NCBI RefSeq assembly: GCF_001562275.1
Contig: NZ_CP014304.1
Span: forward strand, 5,022,001 to 5,086,000
Source of the DNA: Hymenobacter sp. PAMC 26628
GTDB taxonomy: Bacteria; Bacteroidota; Bacteroidia; Cytophagales; Hymenobacteraceae
DNA: 64,000 nucleotides
Direction: 5' to 3'
Each line of letters opens with the position of its first letter. Position 1 is the stretch's first letter. A model generated the notes under the pieces. The model was not told the origin of the DNA. It did not search any database and worked only from the letters and a program-made list of their open reading frames with translations. Shown here piece after piece: positions 34,305 through 42,289 of this stretch. The position numbers were made by a program, and so were the translations under genes.

Positions 34305-35255
34305 ATGAATCCTACTCAAACAGCCCCCGTGCCGAGCAGCCGCCGCGACGGAACCGTCAGCGCCCCTATGACCGTTATTTCCGCGAGTCCGGTGGTGCTG
34401 GCCGCACCGGGCCGGGGCGAGGACTTACAAGTGCGCGTGTCGGCCCCCGCGACCGGGCGCGACCTACCAATCATTGTCTTCTCGCACGGCAACGGGAACT
34501 CCCTGGACGGCTACGCCCCGCTGGTCGAGTTCTGGGCGGCGCACGGCTTCGTCGTAATGCAGCCCACCCACCTGGACTCGCGGATGCTCGGCCTGCGGCC
34601 CGAAGACCCCCGGACTCCCCGCATCTGGCAGTTCCGCGTGGAGGACCTCCAGCGCATCCTCGACCACCTCGACTTGCTGGAGGCCGCCGTGCCGGGGCTG
34701 GCGGGCCGCCTCGACCGCAGCCGCATCGCCGCGGTCGGGCACTCCTGGGGCGCGCAGACGGTGAGCCTGCTGCTGGGCGCGCGCGTGCTGGAGCCGGGGG
34801 GCGGCCTGGGCGCGGACATGACCGACGCGCGCATCCAGGTGGGGGTGCTGCTTTCCGCGGGCGGGGGCGATTTAACGCCGTCCGCGGCGCAGCAGTACCC
34901 GTTCATGAACCGCAGCTTTGCCCAGATGACGACCCCGGCCCTCGTGGTGGCGGGAGATAAAGACATCTCCCACCTGACTGCTCGGGGGCCCGACTGGTTC
35001 ACCGACCCGTATTTCCTAAGTCCGGCCGGCAAGTGCCTGGTGACGTTGTTCGGGGGTGAGCACCTGCTGGGCGGAATTTCCGGGTTCCGGGTGACGGAAA
35101 CGTCGGACGAGAACCCGGCGCGCGTGGCGGCGGTCCAGCAGCTCACCGGGGCCTACCTGCGCAGCGCATTCTACCCCGACGACCCCGCCTGGCCCGCCGC
35201 CCAGGCCGCGTTGCGGGATAGCCCCCAGCCGTTGGGGAAGGTAGTGTGCAAATGA
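34305..35255 (+). CDS. Alpha/beta hydrolase (dienelactone-hydrolase/chlorophyllase-like)
   Basis: 316 residues from ATG 34305 (MNPTQTAPVPSSRRDG). Hydrolase fold with oxyanion segment VFSHGNGNS and nucleophile elbow GHSWG (Ser147). A probable acid lies in VVAGDKDISH and a probable His in FGGEHLLGG. No clear signal peptide. It hydrolyses an ester or related bond; substrate unknown. The aldo/keto reductase gene follows 147 bp downstream on the same strand and a terminator follows that. Confidence 0.78.
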   Translation: MNPTQTAPVPSSRRDGTVSAPMTVISASPVVLAAPGRGEDLQVRVSAPATGRDLPIIVFSHGNGNSLDGYAPLVEFWAAHGFVVMQPTHLDSRMLGLRPEDPRTPRIWQFRVEDLQRILDHLDLLEAAVPGLAGRLDRSRIAAVGHSWGAQTVSLLLGARVLEPGGGLGADMTDARIQVGVLLSAGGGDLTPSAAQQYPFMNRSFAQMTTPALVVAGDKDISHLTARGPDWFTDPYFLSPAGKCLVTLFGGEHLLGGISGFRVTETSDENPARVAAVQQLTGAYLRSAFYPDDPAWPAAQAALRDSPQPLGKVVCK

Positions 35256-35402
35256 GCGCGGGGCAGCGCCCGCTGAGCTTACTCCCCCTCCCGCCGCAAT
35301 TGATAGCACTCAAACCGGAATTTGGCTAAAGCGCCCCGCGGCCGGGGCCCTGACCTTTGTCCCTCGCCAGGGCGGCAACTCGTTTCTTAAACTACTCATC
35401 TC

Positions 35403-36269
35403 ATGGACAACGTATTGGCTGCGAAAACCACGACCCCCTTTCTGCTAGGAGGCGACTTGCCGGTTAACCGGCTCGGCTACGGCGCGATGCGCATCACCGG
35501 GCCCGGCCTCTGGGGTCCCCCGGCCGACCGGCCGGCCATCCTGGCGCTTCTGCGCCGGGTAGCGGAGCTGGGCATCACCTTCATCGACACGGCCGATATG
35601 TACGGTCCCTTCGAGGGGGAAAAACTGATTGCCGAAGCCCTGCACCCCTACCCGGCCGGGCTGGTGATTGGCACCAAGGGCGGGGTCGTCACCTTTGCCC
35701 CCGGCCGGGAGGGTACGCTGCTCGACGGCACGCCGCAGCACCTGCACGAGGCCCTACATGGCAGCCTGCGCCGCCTCAAACTGGAACGGATTGACCTCTA
35801 CCAACTGCACCGCCTCGACCCGCGGGTGCCGGCTGAGCGCACGTTTGCCTTTCTGGCCGAAGCCCAAAACAAGGGCCTGGTGCGGCACCTGGGCCTGTCG
35901 GAAGCAAATGTCGAAGATATCAAGCTGGCCCAGCAGCATTTTTCGGTGGCCTCGGTTCAGAACCGTTACAGTCTCTTCGACCGGGCGGCGGAGCCCGTGC
36001 TGGCTTACTGCCGCGAACAGGGCATTGCCTTCATTCCGTACTTCCCTATCGGCGGGGGCCAAGTGCAGGAAACGGACCGCGTGCAGCAAGTAGCCGCCCG
36101 GCACCAGGTGTCGGTGCGGCAGCTCGCCCTGAGCTGGCTGCTGCACCACGCGCCCAACATCCTGCCCATTCCGGGCACCACCAGCTTGGCCCACTTGGAA
36201 GAGAATATGCGGGCCGCCGCTGTGCAGCTGACCGCGCAGGACATGCAGGAATTAGATGCCCTGAGCTAG
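35403..36269 (+). CDS. Aldo/keto reductase
   Basis: 288 residues with a TIM-barrel AKR. Catalytic tetrad elements are Asp in FIDTADMYGPFEGE (Asp with Tyr), Lys in VIGTKGG and His in DLYQLHRLDP. NADPH-binding region IPGTTSLAHLEENM near the C-terminus. It resembles the pyridoxal-reductase/oxidoreductase branch. It reduces aldehydes or ketones with NADPH, physiological substrate unknown. The stop is 27 bp before the third palindrome. It is the last cargo gene of the bounded segment. Confidence 0.88.
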   Translation: MDNVLAAKTTTPFLLGGDLPVNRLGYGAMRITGPGLWGPPADRPAILALLRRVAELGITFIDTADMYGPFEGEKLIAEALHPYPAGLVIGTKGGVVTFAPGREGTLLDGTPQHLHEALHGSLRRLKLERIDLYQLHRLDPRVPAERTFAFLAEAQNKGLVRHLGLSEANVEDIKLAQQHFSVASVQNRYSLFDRAAEPVLAYCREQGIAFIPYFPIGGGQVQETDRVQQVAARHQVSVRQLALSWLLHHAPNILPIPGTTSLAHLEENMRAAAVQLTAQDMQELDALS

Positions 36270-36296
36270 CCGTTCGTTTCTAGAGCGGCCAGAGTT

Positions 36297-36365
36297 GGGT
36301 GTTGTTAAACAAAAAGGGGAAATCCGCCAACTCGGCGGATTTCCCCTTTTTGTTTAACAACACCC
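36297..36365. terminator. 69-bp palindrome, copy 3
   Basis: Same repeat as copies 1 and 2 with one mismatched pair near the centre (CCGCCAACTCGGCGG). It terminates the aldo/keto reductase transcript and is followed directly by the DUF2147 domain fragment, beginning CAGACGGCGG. Confidence 0.85.
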
Positions 36366-36366
36366 C

Positions 36367-36597
36367 CAGACGGCGGATAAGGCCCTCGGGGTCTGGCTCA
36401 GTGAGGACCGGAACAGTAAAATCGAGCTGTTCAAAGCCGGCAGCACCTACTCCGGCCGGCTGCTCTGGGCCACGGATATGTACGGGCCGGAGGGCAAGAC
36501 CTCCCAAAAAGACGACCAGAACGTCGAAGTCAGTCTGCGCGGCCGCGAGCGCAAAAACCTAGTCATCATCTCCGGCCTCACCTACGGCCTTGGTTAA
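36367..36597 (+). pseudogene. 3' fragment of a DUF2147 gene
   Basis: 76 codons without a start: QTADKALGVWLSEDRNSKIE, LFKAGSTYSGRLLW and onward to a stop after SGLTYGLG. It matches the first half of the intact DUF2147 protein at 37843-38349 (ADKVLGRWVSQ, FKSGGTYSGTLLAG, LSGLEYRDG) but ends early, so the C-terminal half is also lost. Its N-terminal signal peptide appears to be at 31533-31595, on the other side of the palindrome-bounded cargo. Confidence 0.7.
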
Positions 36598-36808
36598 AAG
36601 TTTGGTCCAAAAGTTAATCGGTAAGCTTGCCGCACTATACTTATCGATGGGTGCACAGGACCACGCTATACGGGCGTGAATAGTTATAGCAGGACACTCG
36701 TACACAGCACGAAGTGGACTTTTGGACAAACAATAATTGGACTTTTTAACAAAGTTAAGGCTGTTTTTTCGCCGGACCTTTGTATCGTACCTGCTAAACG
36801 ATACACTG

Positions 36809-37846
36809 ATGAAAAATCCGGCAACAGTTTTGGTAACGGGCGGCACCGGCTTTGTGGGCGCGCAGTGCATCCTGGCCTTGTTGCACCAGGGCTACCGCGT
36901 CCGAACCACGCTGCGCTCCCTGGCCAGCCAAGCCAGCGTCTTGGAAACGCTGAAGACCGGCGGCACTACGCCGGGCCACCAACTGGAATTTGTGGAAGCC
37001 GACCTGACCAGCGATAAGAACTGGGCCGAGGCCCTGCAAGGCTGCGCCTACGTGCTGCACGTGGCCTCGCCCCTCTCGTTTGCTACCCCCACTGACGAAA
37101 GCGCCCACCTCAAGCCCGCCGTGGAAGGCACGCTGCGGGTGCTAAAGGCCGCTCGCGACGCGGGCGTGAAGCGGGTGGTGCTCACGTCCAGCTTTGGTGC
37201 CGTGGGCTTTAGCCACACCGACCGCACGACCGAAACGACGGAGGTGGACTGGACCGACCCGCAGCTGAAAGGGTTGTCAACGTATGAAAAATCAAAAGGG
37301 CTAGCCGAACGGGCCGCCTGGGAGTTTATCAAAAACGAAGGCGGTGCGCTCGAACTAAGCGTTATCAATCCGGTGGCCATCCTGGGCCCGTCCTTGGGCA
37401 GCCACACGTCCGGCAGCTTCGACATCATCCGGCACTTGGTAGATGGCTCGCTGAAGGCGGTGCCGAACATTCCGTTGAATGTGGTCGATGTGCGCGACGT
37501 TGCCGATTTGCACGTGCGGGCCATGACCACGCCGGCGGCCAACGGGCAGCGCTTCATCGCCTCGGCCGACGGACAGATTTCGATGCCCGAGATTGCGCAG
37601 CTTCTCCAGCGAAAGCTGCCTGAACTGGCCGAAAAGGTGGCGACGAAAACAGTGCCCGATTGGGTTATCCGGTTCGCGTCGTTGTTTAATGCACAAGCCA
37701 AAACGGGGGCCATGTTTTTGCAGGTAAACCGCCGGGTCAGCACTGCCAAAGCCAAGCAGCTATTAGGCTGGAAGCCGCTGGCCACCAACGAGCAGGCGAT
37801 TCTAGCGGCTGCGGAAAGCCTGATTAAGTACCAGCTCATCGAATGA
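36809..37846 (+). CDS. NAD-dependent epimerase/dihydroflavonol-reductase-like protein
   Basis: 345 residues from ATG 36809 (MKNPATVLVTGGTGFVG). Extended SDR with TGGTGFVG, HVASPLSF, catalytic Ser in LTSSFGAVG and Tyr-x3-Lys in YEKSKGLAE. It belongs near the dihydroflavonol/aldehyde reductase group that uses NADPH on aldehydes or ketones. The stop overlaps the next start as ATGA, so it is translationally coupled to the DUF2147 protein, and an AraC gene follows. Upstream 36598-36808 holds no other gene. Confidence 0.87.
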   Translation: MKNPATVLVTGGTGFVGAQCILALLHQGYRVRTTLRSLASQASVLETLKTGGTTPGHQLEFVEADLTSDKNWAEALQGCAYVLHVASPLSFATPTDESAHLKPAVEGTLRVLKAARDAGVKRVVLTSSFGAVGFSHTDRTTETTEVDWTDPQLKGLSTYEKSKGLAERAAWEFIKNEGGALELSVINPVAILGPSLGSHTSGSFDIIRHLVDGSLKAVPNIPLNVVDVRDVADLHVRAMTTPAANGQRFIASADGQISMPEIAQLLQRKLPELAEKVATKTVPDWVIRFASLFNAQAKTGAMFLQVNRRVSTAKAKQLLGWKPLATNEQAILAAAESLIKYQLIE

Positions 37847-38349
37847 GCGACGCCGCCAGCCACGTAAGCGTTGTTGTACGGGCGAAGACCCTCTTGTTTA
37901 ACCTGCTTGCTTGCTTCTTTTTAACCGCAAATAGTATGGCGCAGACGCTGGACACGGGCAAACCCCCGGAAGCCGATAAGGTCCTCGGCCGGTGGGTGAG
38001 CCAGGCCCAAGACTCCCAAACAGAAATCTTCAAATCCGGCGGCACCTACTCCGGGACGCTGCTGGCCGGCTGGGGCAATAACCTGTACGAAAAAGATGGT
38101 AAAACCTTGAAAAAGGACACCAAAAACCCGGATGCGGCCTTGCGCAGCCAGACGCTGCTAAATGCGGTGATTCTGTCCGGCCTGGAATACCGGGACGGAG
38201 AATACCAAAACGGTCGCTGCTACGACGCGCGAACGGGCAAAACCTTTGGCTGCACCATGCGGATGCGGGGAGAGGGGCTGGAAATCAGAATTTACTGGAA
38301 GTTCTCGCTGCTCGGCGTGACGAAGAAATGGACCAGAATACCAGGCTGA
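37843..38349 (+). CDS. DUF2147 secreted protein
   Basis: 168 residues with a signal peptide (hydrophobic LLFNLLACFFLTANSMAQT). The DUF2147 domain is recognised from ADKVLGRWVSQ, GGTYSGTLLAG, LNAVILSGLEY and CYDARTGKTFGCTM. The family is small, beta-rich, periplasmic or exported, and of unknown function. The start overlaps the reductase stop (ATGA) and the end overlaps the AraC start by 22 bp, so the three genes form one operon. Confidence 0.82.
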   Translation: MSDAASHVSVVVRAKTLLFNLLACFFLTANSMAQTLDTGKPPEADKVLGRWVSQAQDSQTEIFKSGGTYSGTLLAGWGNNLYEKDGKTLKKDTKNPDAALRSQTLLNAVILSGLEYRDGEYQNGRCYDARTGKTFGCTMRMRGEGLEIRIYWKFSLLGVTKKWTRIPG

Positions 38350-39146
38350 GCGCAGCCGGGGGCCCCGCGCAGCGGGTCAGCACGTCCATCGCGCCGGAGC
38401 AATTCGTGCCCGACCACCTGTTTTTGTATATTTTAGCCGGCGAGCTGCGAGTGTACGATGGCAGCCAGCGCCTAACGCTCCGAACGGGCGATTACTACCT
38501 GGTGCGCAAAAACCGCCTGGTGCGCTACGACCCGGCAAGCGCGGGTGCCGACTGCGAAATGACGTTCTTCTGTTTTGAGGAAAAATTTCTTCAATCGTTT
38601 CAGGCGAAGCACCAAACAGCGGCGAAAAAAACCAGGCACTCCGACACCTTCGTGCCGATAAACCAGCAGGAAATCATCCCCGCTTTTATTCGTTCGCTCC
38701 CGCACTACTGGGACGCTTCCGGGAAAATAGCCGACGTATTCGCCGACGTGAAATACGAAGAACTCCTACTGATTCTGTTGCAAAATCAGCCGGAACTCGC
38801 GGACATCCTGTTCGACTATGGACTACCGGGGAAAATCAGCTTGGATAAGTTCATGAACCGGAATTTTACCTTCAATGTCGGCCTGCCGCGATTCGCTTTT
38901 CTAACGGGGCGCAGCCTATCGGCTTTCAAACGGGACTTTCAAGCGATTTTCAACCAAACCCCCAGCCGCTGGCTGGTGCAAAAACGCTTGCAGGAAGCGT
39001 ATTTTCTGCTTGCTGAAAAAAACCAAAAGCCTTCGGAGATTTATTTTGACCTGGGCTTTAAGGATTTATCTCATTTCTCGTTTGCCTTCAAAAACAGGTT
39101 CGGTCTGGCCCCGTCTGCGCTTATCAAAAAGAAGCATATGAAGTAG
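38328..39146 (+). CDS. AraC-family transcriptional regulator
   Basis: 272 residues. N-terminal cupin-like sensing domain (FLYILAGELRVYDGSQRLTL, RTGDYYLVRKNRLVRY) and two C-terminal HTH motifs (FLTGRSLSAFKRDFQAIFNQ; LGFKDLSHFSFAFKNRFG). It likely senses a small molecule and regulates the reductase-DUF2147 operon in which it is the last gene. The start at 38328 overlaps the previous gene. Function is inferred from architecture. Confidence 0.85.
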   Translation: MDQNTRLSAAGGPAQRVSTSIAPEQFVPDHLFLYILAGELRVYDGSQRLTLRTGDYYLVRKNRLVRYDPASAGADCEMTFFCFEEKFLQSFQAKHQTAAKKTRHSDTFVPINQQEIIPAFIRSLPHYWDASGKIADVFADVKYEELLLILLQNQPELADILFDYGLPGKISLDKFMNRNFTFNVGLPRFAFLTGRSLSAFKRDFQAIFNQTPSRWLVQKRLQEAYFLLAEKNQKPSEIYFDLGFKDLSHFSFAFKNRFGLAPSALIKKKHMK

Positions 39147-39326
39147 CGCTGGACGAGTAGTAGATGCCCATTAACCGTAAGTATGTTAGCTACTCAGCTT
39201 GACTTGGCTAGTAAGCAGCTGCCTTCCCGGCTTCCAGTTTTCGGTGGGCGGAAAGGTAACTCCTGGTAAAGCGTTTTGGCCACAAGTCCGGACGGTTGGC
39301 TTTCTTTCTCCACCGCATTCTTTCTT

Positions 39327-40069
39327 ATGAATTTAGCTAACAACACCATCTTGCTCACGGGCGGAGCCACGGGCATTGGCCTGGCTCTGGCCAAGCGCCT
39401 GCAAGCCGCCGGCAGCCAGGTCATTGCCGTGGGCCGCCGGGCCGATAAGCTTTACGAGGCGCAGCAACAGGTGCCCGGCCTGCTCACCTACCAGGCTGAC
39501 CTGGCCCAGCCCGCCGAGCGGGTGGCCCTGGCCGAATGGGTGCAACGGGAACATCCGGCCCTAAACGTGCTGATTAATAATGCCGGTATCCAGAACCGCG
39601 TCGCCGTGGCGGAGTTAGCGGCCTCGCCCGGGGCCTGGGAAAACGCGCGCGCCGAACTCGCCATCAACCTCGACGCGCCGATTCACCTCACAGCGCTCCT
39701 GCTGAAGCACCTACAGGACCGGCCGGGGGCCACGGTGCTCAACGTGTCTTCGGGCCTAGCGTTCGTACCCTTGGCCATGGTGCCCATCTATTGCGCGACG
39801 AAGGCTGCCCGCACTCCTTTACGCTCTCGCTGCGCTACGAGGCCGCTAAGCTGGGGGTGACCGTGGTCGAATTGGTGCCGCCCGCCGTGCAAACCAACCT
39901 GGGCGGCCCCGACGTGCCACCGATGGGAGAACCGCTGGACGAGTTCAGCGACAGTGTACTCGCGCGCATTGCGGCGGGCGAGTTGGAAGTGGGCTATGGT
40001 AGCGCCGAAACCCGTCGCGTCGCGAGCCGTCAGGAACTGGATGCCTATTTCCAGCGGTTGAATCCCTAG
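39327..40069 (+). pseudogene. SDR oxidoreductase with frameshift
   Basis: From ATG 39327 (MNLANNTILLTGGATGIGLA) the frame carries a full SDR N-terminal half: NINNAG-type motif LINNAGIQN, LNVSSGLAFVP, and catalytic YCATKAA. One base is missing near 39808-39815, so the frame changes to HSFTLSLRYEAAKLGV and ends LDAYFQRLNP. Joined across the shift it makes about 247 residues and resembles DltE-like oxidoreductases. Either a recent pseudogene or a sequencing error in GCTGCCCGCAC. Remnants of IS481-type ends follow the stop. Confidence 0.75.
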
Positions 40070-40071
40070 CC

Positions 40072-40119
40072 GTATAGTCCCGGACTATACACCCTCACTC
40101 TTTGGGACTACACATCTAG
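40072..40119. mobile_element. IS481-end remnants
   Basis: GTATAGTCCCGGACTATAC is two IS481-type tips fused head to head. A few bases on, TTTGGGACTACACATCTAG resembles the right end of copy 2 (TCTGGGACTTTACACCTAG). No transposase lies between them. This looks like a deletion scar or a tip-only derivative of the same IS, between the SDR pseudogene and the EthD gene. Confidence 0.6.
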
Positions 40120-40472
40120 TGGGCTACCCCCTCAAATACCGGGTTTTCGGCCAGCACTAAAAAACCGCACCCATGCAGGTCGAGGAATTTGGCCTCGTCC
40201 GGGCGGATGATTTCCATATAGCGTGGGGCGGTAAATACTTTGGCGATATCCTCCGCGGAGTCAAACCACAGCTCCGTGGTGCCATCGTAGGCGGGGGCCG
40301 GTAGGCCGGGCAAATCGAGGGGCTGGGTGTGGCCTTGCACGTAGCGACGCACGTACTGCTGCACTTCCGGCAGCGACATAAAAAGCGGGGCGTGCTGCGT
40401 TTTATGGTACTGCACGAACTCCTCGTGGCTAAGGTCGGCGCGCTTGCGCAACAGGATGGTGAATTTTATCAT
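40116..40472 (-). CDS. EthD-domain protein
   Basis: 118 residues forming one EthD dimeric alpha+beta barrel domain: IKFTILLRKRADLSHEEF, then YHKTQHAPLF, AYDGTTELWF and DEAKFLDLHG. EthD was named from an ether-degradation cluster; the biochemical role of most members is not known. Next on the same strand, upstream, is an SDR gene (54 bp), so they may be cotranscribed. Confidence 0.85.
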   Translation of the reverse strand: MIKFTILLRKRADLSHEEFVQYHKTQHAPLFMSLPEVQQYVRRYVQGHTQPLDLPGLPAPAYDGTTELWFDSAEDIAKVFTAPRYMEIIRPDEAKFLDLHGCGFLVLAENPVFEGVAH

Positions 40473-40526
40473 GGTCAGGAATTAGGTCTGGGTTGAAGAG
40501 AAATGAGAGGAGGCCCGGCCAACTGG

Positions 40527-41324
40527 TTACTGGGCAGTGGGCCGCGACACCAGCGTGGCAATGGCCAGCAGCAACCGCCGCGAGGGCATCAAGCCGGCGC
40601 TGAACGAGAGCAGCTTGCCGCGCAGACCCGGCACCACGTTAAGCTGGCCGCGCAGCAGCCCGCGGTAGCCCGCCCGCGCCACCCGGGCCGGGTCCAGCAA
40701 CGAGCCTTGGGCATCGGCCGAGCGGCCCATGTTGGCGCGGGCCACGAAGCCGGTTTTCGTCACGCCGGGGTTGAGCACGGTGGCGCTGACTCCCGTACCG
40801 CGTAGTTCGGCGTGCAGGGCCTCGGTGAAGTGCATCACGTAGCTCTTGGAAGCGGCGTAGGCGGCCAGCCGGGGCACGGGTTGAAACGCGGCCAGCGAGC
40901 CCACGTTCAGGATGCGCCCCCGCCGACGCTGCACCATCTCCTTGACGAACAAAGTGGTGAGCGTAGTAAGGGCGCCCACGTTCAGGGCCAGCATGTTCTC
41001 GTATACGGCTGGGTCAGCTTCCGCGACCGGACGGTAGTCGCCATAGCCGGCGTTGTTCACCAGATAATCAACCTGGAAGTGCTGCGTCTGGCACCAGTCG
41101 TAAAGGGCGGTGGCCTGGCCGGGCTGCGACAAGTCCAGGGCCCTGTAAGCGACCTGGATGCCGTACAACTGCTCAAATTCTTCCTGTATCAGGCGCAGCT
41201 TGTCTTCCTGTCGGGCCACCAGCACCAGACTGGTGCCGTCTTGGGCGAAGAGCTTGGCCAACTCATAGCCGATGCCGCCGGAAGCGCCCGTGATGAGCGC
41301 CCGGGTCGAAGTTGTTTGATTCAT
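40527..41324 (-). CDS. SDR-family oxidoreductase
   Basis: 265 residues. TGASGGIGYEL cofactor motif, VNNAGYGD, catalytic Ser in NVGSLAAFQ, and YAASKSYV for Tyr/Lys. The C-terminal hydrophobic stretch (LLSFSAGLMPSRRLLLAIAT) may be a membrane-associated segment, as in the DltE/YqjQ-like group. It is paralogous to 60405-61205. The same strand carries EthD downstream and, divided by 94 bp, the Crp-type regulator upstream. Confidence 0.87.
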   Translation of the reverse strand: MNQTTSTRALITGASGGIGYELAKLFAQDGTSLVLVARQEDKLRLIQEEFEQLYGIQVAYRALDLSQPGQATALYDWCQTQHFQVDYLVNNAGYGDYRPVAEADPAVYENMLALNVGALTTLTTLFVKEMVQRRRGRILNVGSLAAFQPVPRLAAYAASKSYVMHFTEALHAELRGTGVSATVLNPGVTKTGFVARANMGRSADAQGSLLDPARVARAGYRGLLRGQLNVVPGLRGKLLSFSAGLMPSRRLLLAIATLVSRPTAQ

Positions 41325-41418
41325 AGCGAGGGAATGGGTGGTGCGGTTGCTTGCACAAAGGTCCTGCCGCCCGCTAGCCGGAATCGTTGACGTTGGTTAA
41401 GACCGACGCAAAAGATTT

Positions 41419-41994
41419 TTATTTCTGACTGAGCCGGTGCCGGATGCGGCTCAGGGACTCAGGCTGCACCCCCAGATAAGAAGCCAGGTGCGCTTGCGAG
41501 ACCTGCGTCAAAAGCTCGGGCTGGTGTTGCTGCAGGTGCTGGTAGCGCTGGGTAGGGGTTAGAAATTGCAGCAGCTCCACGCGTTCGTTGAGCTGTTGGT
41601 ACACGCGCTCGGCCATCAGGCGCCCGAAGTGGTCCCAGGCCGCTGACTCCCGGTAGAGCCGCTGCACCAGCGCGTAGGGTAAGACCAGGACCTCCGCGGG
41701 CTGCAAGGCCTGCCAGAAGTATCGGGAAGGCTGTTGCGTTAAAAAGCTTTGGTAGTCCGTTAGAAACCCCGCGGCCCCGGCAAAGCGGCAATTGACCTCG
41801 TGCCCATCCGGCCCTACATAGTACATGCGCAGCAAGCCTGTATTGACAAAGTAAACGGCCTCGCACACCCGGCCCGCTTCCAGCACGTGGGTGCCTTTAG
41901 GGACCTTCTGGGCCCTTAGATACGGGGTCAACAGCGCAAAATCCGGCTCCGGCACCGGGCTGAGCGACTGAATAAACGTGCGAAGTAGCTCCAT
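41419..41994 (-). CDS. Crp/Fnr-family transcriptional regulator
   Basis: 191 residues from ATG 41994 (MELLRTFIQSLSPVPEPDFA); an ATG at 42060 lies within a MITE and is not favoured. A cyclic-nucleotide-binding fold (VPKGTHVLEAGRVCEAVYFV, GLLRMYYVGPDGHEVNCRF) is followed by a short winged helix with recognition helix SQAHLASYLGVQPESLSRIR. This subgroup in Bacteroidota usually lacks cAMP-binding residues and a known ligand. It probably regulates the SDR/EthD genes downstream. Confidence 0.85.
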   Translation of the reverse strand: MELLRTFIQSLSPVPEPDFALLTPYLRAQKVPKGTHVLEAGRVCEAVYFVNTGLLRMYYVGPDGHEVNCRFAGAAGFLTDYQSFLTQQPSRYFWQALQPAEVLVLPYALVQRLYRESAAWDHFGRLMAERVYQQLNERVELLQFLTPTQRYQHLQQHQPELLTQVSQAHLASYLGVQPESLSRIRHRLSQK

Positions 41995-42034
41995 TCTCCT
42001 GCAAGATAACCATCCGGGCTGCAGAGTGGTGGAA

Positions 42035-42139
42035 AGCATCAAAAAGTGTGGGGCAGTCAATTTCTAGGTTCAACGGGAAGATTCTTTGATGTCACGAAAC
42101 CCAACTGAAACAGAGAATTGCCCCACACTTTTTGATGCT
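42035..42139. mobile_element. MITE-like palindromic repeat, copy A
   Basis: Terminal inverted repeats AGCATCAAAAAGTGTGGGGC (left) and its complement (right) enclose about 60 bp of non-coding DNA. Related copies are at 56501-56611 and 61321-61429, and a half-copy is at 42205-42227. It has no ORF, so it would depend on a transposase elsewhere. It lies upstream of the Crp-type gene and may carry or alter its promoter. Confidence 0.75.
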
Positions 42140-42204
42140 CTCCAAGGTTAAACAGAATCGGTCGACGTTGTGCTGGCAGTGGTCAATAGCTTACTGCCAG
42201 CCAC

Positions 42205-42227
42205 TGCCCCACACTTTTTGATGCTCT
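42205..42227. repeat. Half-copy of the MITE end
   Basis: TGCCCCACACTTTTTGATGCTCT matches the right end of copy A 66 bp away. The intervening DNA contains a small inverted repeat (GGCAGTGG / CCACTGCC). It is probably a partial or internally deleted second insertion. Confidence 0.65.
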
Positions 42228-42289
42228 GATAAGAAAAGCAAATAGCTAGCGGCACGCATTCACCCCGCAAACCCTCGCTGAATAAACAA

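Noticed and set aside
41995-42060. Longer N-terminus for the Crp-type regulator
   Set aside because: The extra codons are encoded by the MITE-like repeat; a similar peptide appears from the repeat at 61321, so it is repeat sequence and not protein.
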